This document shows positions 52,462-61,148 of a stretch of 64,000 nucleotides of DNA, piece after piece. Made by a program: the position numbers and the translations under genes. This DNA is from Pseudobutyrivibrio sp. UBA3626 (lineage in GTDB: Bacteria; Bacillota; Clostridia; Lachnospirales; Lachnospiraceae): positions 193,854-257,853 of the forward strand of contig DFLF01000011.1 in NCBI GenBank assembly GCA_002373675.1, written 5' to 3'. The stretch's first letter is position 1; every line of letters starts with the position of its first letter. The notes beneath the pieces are model-generated. The model was not told where the DNA came from, made no database searches, and saw only the letters and a program-made list of their open reading frames with translations.

Positions 52462-52696
52462 GTGTGTGGTGGAGGAGTATATGTTTTTGCGGTTTAGTTA
52501 GAGTGAAAGGATATGTTAGTGATTGGTGAATCAAAGAAAATTCTCGACAAGGATGTCGAGAATAGGTGCGTGCTGTCTGGATGACAGATCACGCACCGGT
52601 TTCTGTCACATGAGTTTTACAATGTTATATATCAATCACTTACATATCCTTCACGAATAACTACTACCAGAAAACATATACTTCTCCACCACACAC
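52462..52696 (+). repeat. GGA-hairpin palindromic element E with outer arms
   Basis: Outer arms of 26 bases (GTGTGTGGTGGAGGAGTATA onward at 52462-52487; matching inverted arm at 52671-52696) enclose family arms GTGAAAGGATATGTTAGTGA and CACTTACATATCCTTCACG. Hairpin 1 is CTCGAC-AAGGAT-GTCGAG (52543-52560). Hairpin 2 is GTGCGTG-CTGTC-TGGAT-GACAG-ATCACGCAC, followed by CGGTTTCTGTCACATG. This is the best-preserved copy. Confidence 0.82.
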
Positions 52697-52811
52697 CTTT
52701 CACCACACACCTTCTCTACACCTTCCACACACTCCTCACCCTCACAAAATATTTCAAAATAAAAAAAGGAAATTACACATAGATTGACTATACTATATTG
52801 AGGTGATTTAC

Positions 52812-53834
52812 GTGAATGACATTACAATCCGCGAAAAAATAGAACAAATGGAGCGAGAAAACCTCTCGTCCTGGGCGACTTTAGACGAGAATTCCAAAGG
52901 CAGAGACAGGGATGAACCTGAGTGTGATATTCGCCCGGTATTCCAAAGAGACAGAGATAGGATACTTCATAGTAAGTCTTTTAGAAGGCTTAAGAATAAG
53001 ACGCAGGTATTCTTGACTCCTAAGGGAGATCATTACAGAACAAGACTTTCCCATACACTAGAAGTATCACAGAATGCCAGAACAATAGCTAAAGCCCTTC
53101 GTCTTAATGAAGATTTGGTTGAGGCTATAGCACTTGGTCATGATTTGGGACATACACCCTTTGGCCATTCAGGTGAACGCGTTCTTAATGATTTGTGTGA
53201 AGGTGGTTTTGTTCATAGTGAGCAGAGTGTAAGAATTGTAGAGAAGCTTGAGAAATCAGGTAATGGCCTTAATCTTACATGGGAAGTAAGAGATGGCATT
53301 AGAAATCACCAGACTGATTCTATGCCTGCCACTCCCGAAGGTCAGATTGTAAGACTATCTGACAAAATAGCTTATGTAAATCATGATATTGACGATGCTA
53401 TTAGAGGGAATCTTCTCTGTGAAGCAGATATTCCAAATGAAATAAGAGAAGTTATAGGCGCCAGCACGAAGGAACGCCTTGATACTCTAATTCATGATGT
53501 TATTATTCAAAGTATGAATAATGAGAAGATAAGTATGTCGGATGAAATAAGCCAGGCAATGTTTGACCTTCGTAAGTTTATGTTCGAACATGTATATAAG
53601 AATGAGATTGCGAGGGCAGAAGAAGTAAAAGCCCGTCGTATGATAGAGCAGTTATTTGAATATTATATGGAAAATATTGATTCAATCCCTGATAAGTTTA
53701 GAAATATGCTTAATGAAGGTGAAAAAAAAGACAGGGTGGTATGCGATTATATTGCTGGCATGACGGATCAATATGCAATAAGCAAATTTAATGAGTATTA
53801 TATGCCAACAGCATGGCATGTAGATAATTTCTAG
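52812..53834 (+). CDS. dgt: dGTP triphosphohydrolase-like HD-domain protein
   Basis: About 340 residues. The HD-domain metal site is KTQVFLTPKGDHYRTRLSHT (first His), then AIALGHDLGHTPFGHSGE (HD), with a later Asp in VNHDIDDAIRGN. Members hydrolyse dNTPs to nucleosides and triphosphate. The frame opens at GTG 52803; GAGGTG fits the GTG at 52812. It lies directly before dnaG (nine bases), as in many Firmicutes where dgt-like, dnaG and rpoD form a macromolecular-synthesis cluster. Confidence 0.9.
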   Translation: MNDITIREKIEQMERENLSSWATLDENSKGRDRDEPECDIRPVFQRDRDRILHSKSFRRLKNKTQVFLTPKGDHYRTRLSHTLEVSQNARTIAKALRLNEDLVEAIALGHDLGHTPFGHSGERVLNDLCEGGFVHSEQSVRIVEKLEKSGNGLNLTWEVRDGIRNHQTDSMPATPEGQIVRLSDKIAYVNHDIDDAIRGNLLCEADIPNEIREVIGASTKERLDTLIHDVIIQSMNNEKISMSDEISQAMFDLRKFMFEHVYKNEIARAEEVKARRMIEQLFEYYMENIDSIPDKFRNMLNEGEKKDRVVCDYIAGMTDQYAISKFNEYYMPTAWHVDNF

Positions 53835-53843
53835 AGGTGCAAT

Positions 53844-55676
53844 ATGCCAATGTATTCTGAAGAGATTATTGAGGAAATTCGTTCAAGAAACGATATTGTG
53901 GATGTAATCTCGTCATATGTACAACTTAAAAAAAGTGGCTCTAATTATTTTGGCCTTTGTCCTTTCCATAATGAGAATTCCCCATCATTTTCAGTGACTA
54001 GAAGTAAGCAAATGTTCTATTGCTTCGGATGTCACATGGGTGGAAATGTATACACATTTCTTATGGAATATAATAAATGCACATTTCCGGAGGCAGTAGA
54101 AGAACTGGCAGGCAGATGTGGCTATGCTCTTCCAAAGCAGCCTATGTCAAATGCGCAGAAAAAAAGGCAGACTAAGAGGACAAAGCTTAAGAATATCTAT
54201 AAGGATGCAGCTAATTTCTATTATGCAAGGCTTCATTCAAGTGGTGGCAAAGCAGGTATGGATTATTTTAGGAATAATCGTAACCTTGACAGTGAGACCA
54301 TGAAGAACTTCGCTCTTGGATATGCTGATAAGAAATGGGATAGCATGTATCAGTTCCTTAAGCAGAAGGGCTATGAAGAAGAGATTATGAAGGACTCGGG
54401 TCTTGTGGTATTTGATGAGAAGAAAGGACCAAGAGATTATTTCATTAATCGCGTGATGTTCCCCATTCTTGATGCAAGTGGCAATCCCATAGCTCTTGGT
54501 GGACGTGTCCTTGATGATTCTAAGCCTAAGTATCTTAATTCTCGTGAAAACGAAGTGTTCGAGAAGAGAAATACAATATATGGCTATAATATTGCCAAAA
54601 GAACAAGGCGTGATATGTTCATATTGTGTGAAGGATATATGGATGTAATAGCTCTTCACAGAGCAGGGTTTGATAATGCTATAGCGGCACTGGGAACAGC
54701 CCTTACCAAGCAGCATGTTAAGAAGCTTAAGGATTCACATAAGAAGATATACCTTTGCTTTGACAGTGACTTTGCCGGTGTTGATGCGGCACTTCGTGCA
54801 ATTGGCATGCTTCGGCTTCTGGAAGTGGATTGCAAGGTTATAACCATGGAGGAATACAAAGACCCTGATGAATATATTAAGGCAAAAGGTGCTGAGGCAT
54901 TTGAGGAAAGAATAAAAAATGCTGAGAATAGCTTCCTTTTCTCAATAAGAAAAAGGCGAGAAGATTTTGATGTCAACGATCCTGAAGAGAATAACAGGTT
55001 CTTTCGAAATATGGCAGGGAGAATCATTACTATTCCAACAGAGATTGAGAGGGAGAATTATATTGTAGTTCTTGCCGATATGTATAATGTCAGCCCAGAT
55101 AGCCTAAGAGAACTTATTCGTGATGTGTCTAAGAATAAGGATGAACTTAATGCTATAGAAGAGGAAGTGTACAAGGGATACAGGAAGTCTGACTTCTTTA
55201 ATGAAAATGATGAGCCTAAAGTAAGTACATTTCCAAAGAAGGTAGATGCAAAGAACAAAAGTAAAGAGGGCTTAAAAGAGACAGAGGGGATACTGCTTAC
55301 ATGGCTTCTTGATGAACCGGCTTTGTATAGTGCCATCAAAGAATATATTGACCCTATGGACTTTTCAGAGGGGCTTTATAGAGATATTGCAACAGAGATG
55401 TTTGAATCCCTGTCTGAAGATAAAGAGTTTGAACCTGCATCTATAATGTGCGCATTTGAAGATAATGAAGCTCATCAAGAGATTGCCAAGATGCTCCATA
55501 CTAAGATAGAAGGATTAGAAAGTAAGAAGGACAAAGAGACTCTTCTTAAAGAAACTCTAATCAAACTAAAGAATGAAGGCTTGAATAATGTTGATAAGAC
55601 CAAGCCTGGAGCAGGAAAAAGGATTAGAAAGATTAAAGAAGATATTAGGAATTTGCGTGATATTGACCTCTTGTGA
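53844..55676 (+). CDS. dnaG: DNA primase
   Basis: A 610-residue primase: zinc-binding region CPFHNENSPSFSVTRSKQMF then YCFGCHMGGN, the RNA polymerase core with GGRVLDDSKPKYLNSRE, the TOPRIM motifs LCEGYMDVIALHRAGFDNAI and CFDSDFAGVDAALRAIG, and a C-terminal helicase-binding domain. It makes RNA primers for replication. It starts nine bases after the dgt stop; rpoD follows after about 120 bases. Confidence 0.97.
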   Translation: MPMYSEEIIEEIRSRNDIVDVISSYVQLKKSGSNYFGLCPFHNENSPSFSVTRSKQMFYCFGCHMGGNVYTFLMEYNKCTFPEAVEELAGRCGYALPKQPMSNAQKKRQTKRTKLKNIYKDAANFYYARLHSSGGKAGMDYFRNNRNLDSETMKNFALGYADKKWDSMYQFLKQKGYEEEIMKDSGLVVFDEKKGPRDYFINRVMFPILDASGNPIALGGRVLDDSKPKYLNSRENEVFEKRNTIYGYNIAKRTRRDMFILCEGYMDVIALHRAGFDNAIAALGTALTKQHVKKLKDSHKKIYLCFDSDFAGVDAALRAIGMLRLLEVDCKVITMEEYKDPDEYIKAKGAEAFEERIKNAENSFLFSIRKRREDFDVNDPEENNRFFRNMAGRIITIPTEIERENYIVVLADMYNVSPDSLRELIRDVSKNKDELNAIEEEVYKGYRKSDFFNENDEPKVSTFPKKVDAKNKSKEGLKETEGILLTWLLDEPALYSAIKEYIDPMDFSEGLYRDIATEMFESLSEDKEFEPASIMCAFEDNEAHQEIAKMLHTKIEGLESKKDKETLLKETLIKLKNEGLNNVDKTKPGAGKRIRKIKEDIRNLRDIDLL

Positions 55677-55797
55677 CAGGGCCTATGGTTAAAACACATT
55701 TATAAGAGGGATGAAACTCCTAATAATTAAAGCACATTTTACATATATTAAATATAGATTAAATTAACACACCAAAACAAAAATAAAGGAGATTGTT

Positions 55798-57387
55798 ATG
55801 GCTAGAAAGAAAAAGGAAGAAATAATCGAAGAGGTTGAAGGAGTAGATGAACTCGAAGAATATGAAGAGGAAGAATTCGAGGAAGAATTTGACGAAGAAT
55901 TTGATGATGAATTTGATGATGAATTTGATGAAGACGCAGATTTCGATGAGGACGAGGACTTTGAGGAAGAATTCGACGAAATCAATGTAGAAGATGATAT
56001 TCCTGAAGAAGACCTTGATAATTTCGACGAGGATATTGCTTCTATCGACGATATTAATGACGAAGACTATGACGATGGAATAAGCGATATTGTTGGAGGT
56101 CTTAGCGGAGTTGGTGATACTGGTGAATTGGAAGGTGCCAGCGCTCCATCAGGTGATACTTTAAGCAAAGCTGAGTTCTATGAGAAGTTAGAGAAGCTTG
56201 GAGACATCGGTAAAGAGAAGGGAATAATGGAATTCCACGAGATAGAGGAATTCTTCAAGAATGATGCAGTTGATTCAAATCTTCTAGAAGCAGCAATTGA
56301 TTATCTTGAGGGTAAGCAGGTTGCTGTTATTAGAGAAGATGAGAGCGAAGAAGACCTAGATCTTGACGAAGATGATGCAAAGGAAGCATTAGACCTTACT
56401 GTGGCAGAAGGAGTAAGCACAGAAGACCCTGTAAGAATGTATCTTAAGGATATAGGACAGGTTCAGCTTCTTACTGCTGATGAAGAGCGTGAGCTTGCCA
56501 TGAAGATGGAGGACGGAATCAAGGCAAATGAAGAGATGAAAGAACTTCAGAAGAAGCTTCGTGAAGGAACAGAAGAGGGGACAGAGAGCCCGCTTTCAGA
56601 GGAAGAGATAGAAGAACTGAAAAGAGAAATTGCTGAGAAGAGAGTAATTGTAGATGTTGGTAATGAAGCAAAGCAGAAGCTTACAGGGGCTAACCTTCGT
56701 CTTGTTGTAAGTATTGCTAAGAGATATGTTGGACGTGGCATGCTATTTCTCGATCTTATTCAGGAAGGTAATCTTGGTCTTGTTAAGGCTGTTGAGAAGT
56801 TCGATTATACTAAGGGATACAAATTCTCCACATATGCTACATGGTGGATTAGACAGGCCATTACAAGAGCCATTGCAGACCAGGCACGTACAATCCGTAT
56901 TCCGGTTCATATGGTTGAGACAATTAATAAGCTTATTCGTGTGTCAAGACAGTTGCTACAAGAACTTGGACGCGAGGCTACATCGGAAGAAATTGCCGAA
57001 GAGATGGGTATTTCCGTAGAAAAGGTTAGAGAGATTCTTAAGATAAGTCAGGAGCCTGTATCTCTTGAGACGCCAATTGGTGAGGAGGAAGACTCTCATC
57101 TTGGCGACTTCATTCAGGATGATAACGTGCCGGTTCCGGCAGAGGCTGCAACACAGACTTTGCTTAGAGAGCAGTTAGAGGAAGTGCTAGAGACTCTTAC
57201 AGAGCGCGAGAAGAAAGTGCTTATTCTTCGCTTTGGACTTGAGGATGGAAGGAGTCGTACTCTTGAAGAAGTTGGTAAGGAATTCTCAGTAACTCGTGAG
57301 CGTATAAGACAGATTGAAGCTAAGGCTTTAAGAAAACTTCGTCATCCAAGTCGTAGCAGAAAACTTAGGGATTATCTTGAATCATAG
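55798..57387 (+). CDS. rpoD: Primary RNA polymerase sigma factor with long acidic N-terminus
   Basis: A 529-residue sigma-70. Residues about 7-95 are almost wholly Asp/Glu with Phe (FEEEFDEEFDDEFDDEFDED). Region 1.1-like sequence follows (SKAEFYEKLEKLGDIGKEKG), then region 1.2 (DPVRMYLKDIGQVQLLTADE), region 2 (AKRYVGRGMLFLDLIQEGNL; YKFSTYATWWIRQAITRAIA), region 3 and region 4 (LTEREKKVLILRFGLEDGRS; SVTRERIRQIEAKALRKLRH). AAAGGAGATTGTT precedes the ATG. It directs housekeeping transcription. The acidic segment is longer than I would expect for this factor. Confidence 0.97.
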   Translation: MARKKKEEIIEEVEGVDELEEYEEEEFEEEFDEEFDDEFDDEFDEDADFDEDEDFEEEFDEINVEDDIPEEDLDNFDEDIASIDDINDEDYDDGISDIVGGLSGVGDTGELEGASAPSGDTLSKAEFYEKLEKLGDIGKEKGIMEFHEIEEFFKNDAVDSNLLEAAIDYLEGKQVAVIREDESEEDLDLDEDDAKEALDLTVAEGVSTEDPVRMYLKDIGQVQLLTADEERELAMKMEDGIKANEEMKELQKKLREGTEEGTESPLSEEEIEELKREIAEKRVIVDVGNEAKQKLTGANLRLVVSIAKRYVGRGMLFLDLIQEGNLGLVKAVEKFDYTKGYKFSTYATWWIRQAITRAIADQARTIRIPVHMVETINKLIRVSRQLLQELGREATSEEIAEEMGISVEKVREILKISQEPVSLETPIGEEEDSHLGDFIQDDNVPVPAEAATQTLLREQLEEVLETLTEREKKVLILRFGLEDGRSRTLEEVGKEFSVTRERIRQIEAKALRKLRHPSRSRKLRDYLES

Positions 57388-57406
57388 ACTGAGAGGTTAG
57401 ATATTA

Positions 57407-58117
57407 ATGATTAATCTGTCTAAGAGACTGTCTATGGTGGCGTCCCTTCTTGAAAGGGGAAATGTAATATGTGATGTGGGATGTGACCACGCTTATCTTC
57501 CTATCTATCTTATAGATAGTGGTGTGTTTGATAAGGCGCTTGCATTAGATATTAATGAGGGACCACTAGATAAAGCAAGAGACAATATAATTAAATACAA
57601 TATGGAATCAGAGATTGAGACTCGTCTTAGTGATGGCGTTAGAAATCTTCGCACAAAGGAAACTGATGCCTTGACTATATGTGGCATGGGCGGAAATGTG
57701 ATGATACATATATTCGAAGAAGGAAGGGATATTATAAGAGATATTAATCAGGTGATTATCCAGCCTCAAAGTGAATATATGAAGCTATATGACTTTCTTA
57801 TCAGAAATGGCTATAGTATAGATGACGAGGTGGCTACAATTGATTTGGATAAATTCTATTTTGCATGGAAGATAAGATATATAGGACGTAATCCACAATT
57901 GTTAAATGCTAAGTTAATTAATCTGGGATTCTATTATAGTGAAGTTCTATCAGAGAAAAGAGACGAGATATATAGAAAGTATCTTGTCTCTTATTATAAT
58001 TCTATAGAAAAGGCTATAGAGACTATGAAGGTTAATTCCCCCCACAATAAGAGGATTAATATTTTAATAAAAGAAATGGAAACTATAGATAAAATGTTAA
58101 ATCAGTATTATAATTAA
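57407..58117 (+). CDS. trmK: tRNA (adenine(22)-N(1))-methyltransferase
   Basis: A 236-residue SAM-dependent methyltransferase: SKRLSMVASLLERGNVICDV then GCDHAYLPIYLIDSG for SAM binding, DALTICGMGGNVMIHIFEEG, and VIIQPQSEYMKLYDFLIRNG. This is the TrmK (YqfN) pattern, methylating A22 of bacterial tRNAs. It lies 19 bases after rpoD and is followed by nif3, the order normal for Firmicutes. Confidence 0.92.
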   Translation: MINLSKRLSMVASLLERGNVICDVGCDHAYLPIYLIDSGVFDKALALDINEGPLDKARDNIIKYNMESEIETRLSDGVRNLRTKETDALTICGMGGNVMIHIFEEGRDIIRDINQVIIQPQSEYMKLYDFLIRNGYSIDDEVATIDLDKFYFAWKIRYIGRNPQLLNAKLINLGFYYSEVLSEKRDEIYRKYLVSYYNSIEKAIETMKVNSPHNKRINILIKEMETIDKMLNQYYN

Positions 58118-58155
58118 GATAATAATTGAGTAACAGATTATTATTAGGGGGTATT

Positions 58156-58932
58156 ATGACAGTAAAAGACATAATTGACAAATTAGAGAAGCAATCACCG
58201 CCTGATGCCGCAATGGAATGGGATAATGTAGGACTTCTTGTTGGCGATGAAAGGAAAGTAGTTAAGAAGATATACATTGCATTAGATGCAACGGACGAGG
58301 TTGTAGCTAAAGCTATCGAAGCAAAGGCAGATATGTTAATAACCCATCATCCGCTTATTTTCTCTGGTATGAGAAGAGTTGCACAGGATGACTTCGTTGG
58401 AAGAAGAGTTATAGCGCTTGTTAAGAATGATATTGCATATTATGCCCTCCATACTAATTTTGATGTGTACGGAATGGGAGCTCTTGCGCAGGAGACGCTA
58501 GGACTGGATGATGCTCTTCCACTTGATATTCTGCATGGAGAAGAGGGGATAGGAAGAATAGGTAATCTTGCTGTTCCAATTAAGCTTAAGAAGCTGGCAT
58601 CTGAAGTCAAGAAGAAATTCAGTATTGACGCAGTAAGAGTGTATGGAGATATAGATTCTAAGGTACAGAAGATAGCTATAAGTCCAGGCTCTGGCAAAAG
58701 CGAGATTGACAATGCTGTGGAGCAAGGAGCTGATGTTCTTATTACCGGTGATATTGGACACCATGATGGAATTGACTGCGTTGCCAGGGGGATGGCGATT
58801 ATAGACGCTGGTCATTATGGATTAGAGCATTTATTCATTGATTACATAGCTTACTATCTGGGAGAAGAATGTAAGAATAACAAGGTTAAGATATTTAAAG
58901 AGGAAATGTGTAATCCATACGAGACATTGTAG
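58156..58932 (+). CDS. Nif3-like dinuclear metal centre protein
   Basis: About 258 residues: KDIIDKLEKQSPPDAAMEWD at the start, GDERKVVKKIYIALDATDEV, then MLITHHPLIFSGMRRV with the metal-binding histidines, ALHTNFDVYGMGALAQETLG, and near the end IGHHDGIDCVARGMAIIDAG then HYGLE. Function in cells is not settled (possibly GTP cyclohydrolase-related). The frame opens at TTG 58126, but AGGGGGT fits the ATG at 58156. It is the YqfO-type partner that usually follows trmK. Confidence 0.9.
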   Translation: MTVKDIIDKLEKQSPPDAAMEWDNVGLLVGDERKVVKKIYIALDATDEVVAKAIEAKADMLITHHPLIFSGMRRVAQDDFVGRRVIALVKNDIAYYALHTNFDVYGMGALAQETLGLDDALPLDILHGEEGIGRIGNLAVPIKLKKLASEVKKKFSIDAVRVYGDIDSKVQKIAISPGSGKSEIDNAVEQGADVLITGDIGHHDGIDCVARGMAIIDAGHYGLEHLFIDYIAYYLGEECKNNKVKIFKEEMCNPYETL

Positions 58933-58968
58933 ATATGCTCACTTAATACACTTTTGGGGGAAAGACAT

Positions 58969-60654
58969 ATGGAGAAGAGTTATAAGATTACAGTAGGGGA
59001 TGTTACAAAAGAATATCCGTCTGGTACCAGAATAATTGATATTGCAAGAGAATTTCAGAAGCCTGAAGACTATCCAATTATTATAAGTGAATATAATAAC
59101 TCGCTTAAGGAGTTAAACAGTCCTCTTGTTGAAGATGGAATAATCAAGTTCTATACTACCAGTAATAAGAATGGGCGTAAGACTTATAGAAGAAGTGTTG
59201 TGTTGCTTTTGCAGAAGGCTGTATATGATTTATTTGGAAGCTTTGAATATGATGTGCATGTTCTTCGCTCCATTGACAATGGTTATTTCTGCCAGTTGGT
59301 GAGGCAGGGCTCTGAGGATGAAGAGAAGACAATTGTAGAAGCATCAGATGAATTTGTTGACAAAGTTGAAAGAAGAATGCATGAACTTGTAGAAGAGAAT
59401 CTTCCTATCGAGAAAGTCGTTATGAAGACTAAGAAAGCTATGAAGATTTTTCATGATTTACATATGTACGAGAAAGAGTCTCTTCTAAGATATAGAACCA
59501 GCTCTAATATAAATGTCTATAGATTAGGGGAATGTTATGACTATTTCTATGGTTATATGGCTCCATCTACAGGATACTTAGAAGTCTTTAGAATTGAGAA
59601 ATTCCAGGATGGTTTCGTTGTACAGTTTCCTGGAAGATTTACAAGTGAGATTCGACCATTTAATCCTTCTATGAAGCTTTGTAGGGAACTTAATCTGACT
59701 TCAGAGTGGTCTCTCAGAATAGGAATTAATTCCGTTGCTGCACTTAATGACAGTATAGTTAATGGAAGAGGAAGAGATGTCATCCTTATTAACGAAGCCT
59801 TTATGGAGAAGCAGATAAGTGATATTGCCCGTGCAATTTACGAGAACAGAAGTAAGAAATTCATTATGATTGCCGGACCATCCTCATCAGGTAAGACCAC
59901 GTTTTCTCATAAGCTGTCTACTGTTCTTAGAGGTCTTGGATTATGTCCTCATCCAATTCCCCTTGATGATTATTACGTTGACAGAGACAAGATTCCTCTT
60001 GATGAATTCGGCGAGAAAGATTTTGAAGCTGTAGAGGGTATTGATATTGAACTGTTTAATAAAGATATGCTTAGTCTTCTTAAGGGAGAAAGGGTTCTTC
60101 TTCCCACATTTAACTTTAAGACAGGAAAGCGGGAATATAACAACAAATACATGCAGCTTGGGGAAGATGATGTACTTGTAATTGAAGGAATTCACGGTCT
60201 TAATGACAGATTATCACATTCTCTTCCAAGGGAGAATAAATACAAGATTTATATAAGCGCATTAACACAGCTTTCCATAGATGAACATAACCCTTTATCT
60301 ACTGCTGATGCAAGGCTTATTAGGCGAATTGTAAGGGATTCAAGAAGTCGTGGAACATCGGCGCAGGGAACACTTGCCATGTGGGATTCTGTAAGAAGAG
60401 GGGAGACTAAGAACATATTTACATTTCAGGAAGATGCAGACTTTATAATTAATTCCGCTTTGATATATGAATTATCCGTTCTGAAAGTGTATGCTTTGCC
60501 ACAATTATATGCAGTTGATCCATCGTCACCAGAGTATATAGAAGCTCATAGATTAATCAAATTACTAGAATATTTTATGCCACTTCCAAGTGACGATGTA
60601 CCTAATACCTCAATTATCAGGGAATTTATTGGCGGAGGAGTATATAGAGTATAA
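58969..60654 (+). CDS. Nucleoside (uridine) kinase-like protein with TGS-type N-terminal domain
   Basis: About 561 residues. The N-terminal part is like the start of threonyl-tRNA synthetase (YKITVGDVTKEYPSGTRIID; a TGS-type domain, about 5-65, followed by a second-additional-domain-like part to about 230). The C-terminal part is a phosphoribulokinase/uridine kinase family P-loop protein: MIAGPSSSGKTTFSHKLSTV, then HPIPLDDYYVDRDKIPLDEF, VLVIEGIHGLNDRLSHSLPR and LIRRIVRDSRSRGTSAQGTL. This fusion is known in Firmicutes; its substrate is not certain. GGGGGAAAGA precedes the ATG at 58969; a TTG at 58954 is also in frame. Confidence 0.9.
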   Translation: MEKSYKITVGDVTKEYPSGTRIIDIAREFQKPEDYPIIISEYNNSLKELNSPLVEDGIIKFYTTSNKNGRKTYRRSVVLLLQKAVYDLFGSFEYDVHVLRSIDNGYFCQLVRQGSEDEEKTIVEASDEFVDKVERRMHELVEENLPIEKVVMKTKKAMKIFHDLHMYEKESLLRYRTSSNINVYRLGECYDYFYGYMAPSTGYLEVFRIEKFQDGFVVQFPGRFTSEIRPFNPSMKLCRELNLTSEWSLRIGINSVAALNDSIVNGRGRDVILINEAFMEKQISDIARAIYENRSKKFIMIAGPSSSGKTTFSHKLSTVLRGLGLCPHPIPLDDYYVDRDKIPLDEFGEKDFEAVEGIDIELFNKDMLSLLKGERVLLPTFNFKTGKREYNNKYMQLGEDDVLVIEGIHGLNDRLSHSLPRENKYKIYISALTQLSIDEHNPLSTADARLIRRIVRDSRSRGTSAQGTLAMWDSVRRGETKNIFTFQEDADFIINSALIYELSVLKVYALPQLYAVDPSSPEYIEAHRLIKLLEYFMPLPSDDVPNTSIIREFIGGGVYRV

Positions 60655-60736
60655 TAAAACCATTTCTTAAAAGCTTTAATTAATGATTTTGTTTTTAATA
60701 TTATGTGGAATTATGATATAATTAGATGGTGTTAGT

Positions 60737-61098
60737 GCGAAAAGTGGTCGCGTATGCATTATGGGATTCACACTTGGTGAATTTTAGCATATGAGGAAAG
60801 TCCGGGCTTCGCAGGGCAGGATGCCGGATAACGTCCGGTGGAGGCAACTCTAAGGAAAGTGCAACAGAAAGTATACTACCATATGTATATATGGAAAAGG
60901 TGAAATGGCAGTGTAAGAGACTACCGCTTATCTGGTAACAGGTAAGGCATTGTAAACCCCATCCGAAGCAACTCAAATATGGGTAGATACGGCGGCCCGT
61001 CGTTACTCATGGTATGAGGCTTAAGACAATTGGCGACAGTTGTAACAGATAGATGATCACTCTAGACAGAACCCGGCTTACTTCGCGCTAAGTTTTGC
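60737..61098 (+). ncRNA. rnpB: RNase P RNA
   Basis: Conserved segments in order: GAGGAAAGTCCGGGCTTCGC, AGGGCAGGATGCCGGATAAC, GGTGGAGGCAACTCTAAGGA and AAGTGCAACAGAAAG, then GGTGAAATGGCAGTGTAAGA and ACCGC, GGTAACAGGTAAGGCATTGT, CCGTCGTTACTCATGG and AGACAGAACCCGGCTTAC. The 5' GCGAAAAGTGG and 3' AGTTTTGC ends pair as P1 but the exact ends are estimated. This is the RNA part of RNase P, which trims the 5' end of tRNA precursors. Confidence 0.95.
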
Positions 61099-61148
61099 TT
61101 TTGCAGAACATAGTATTACATCACAATACAGTTATATGGTGAGGGGAA

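Noticed and set aside
55764..55985. Minus-strand frame coding a serine-rich protein opposite the rpoD start
   Set aside because: It is only the reverse of the GAA/GAT-rich acidic coding region; no ribosome binding site and no plausible protein.
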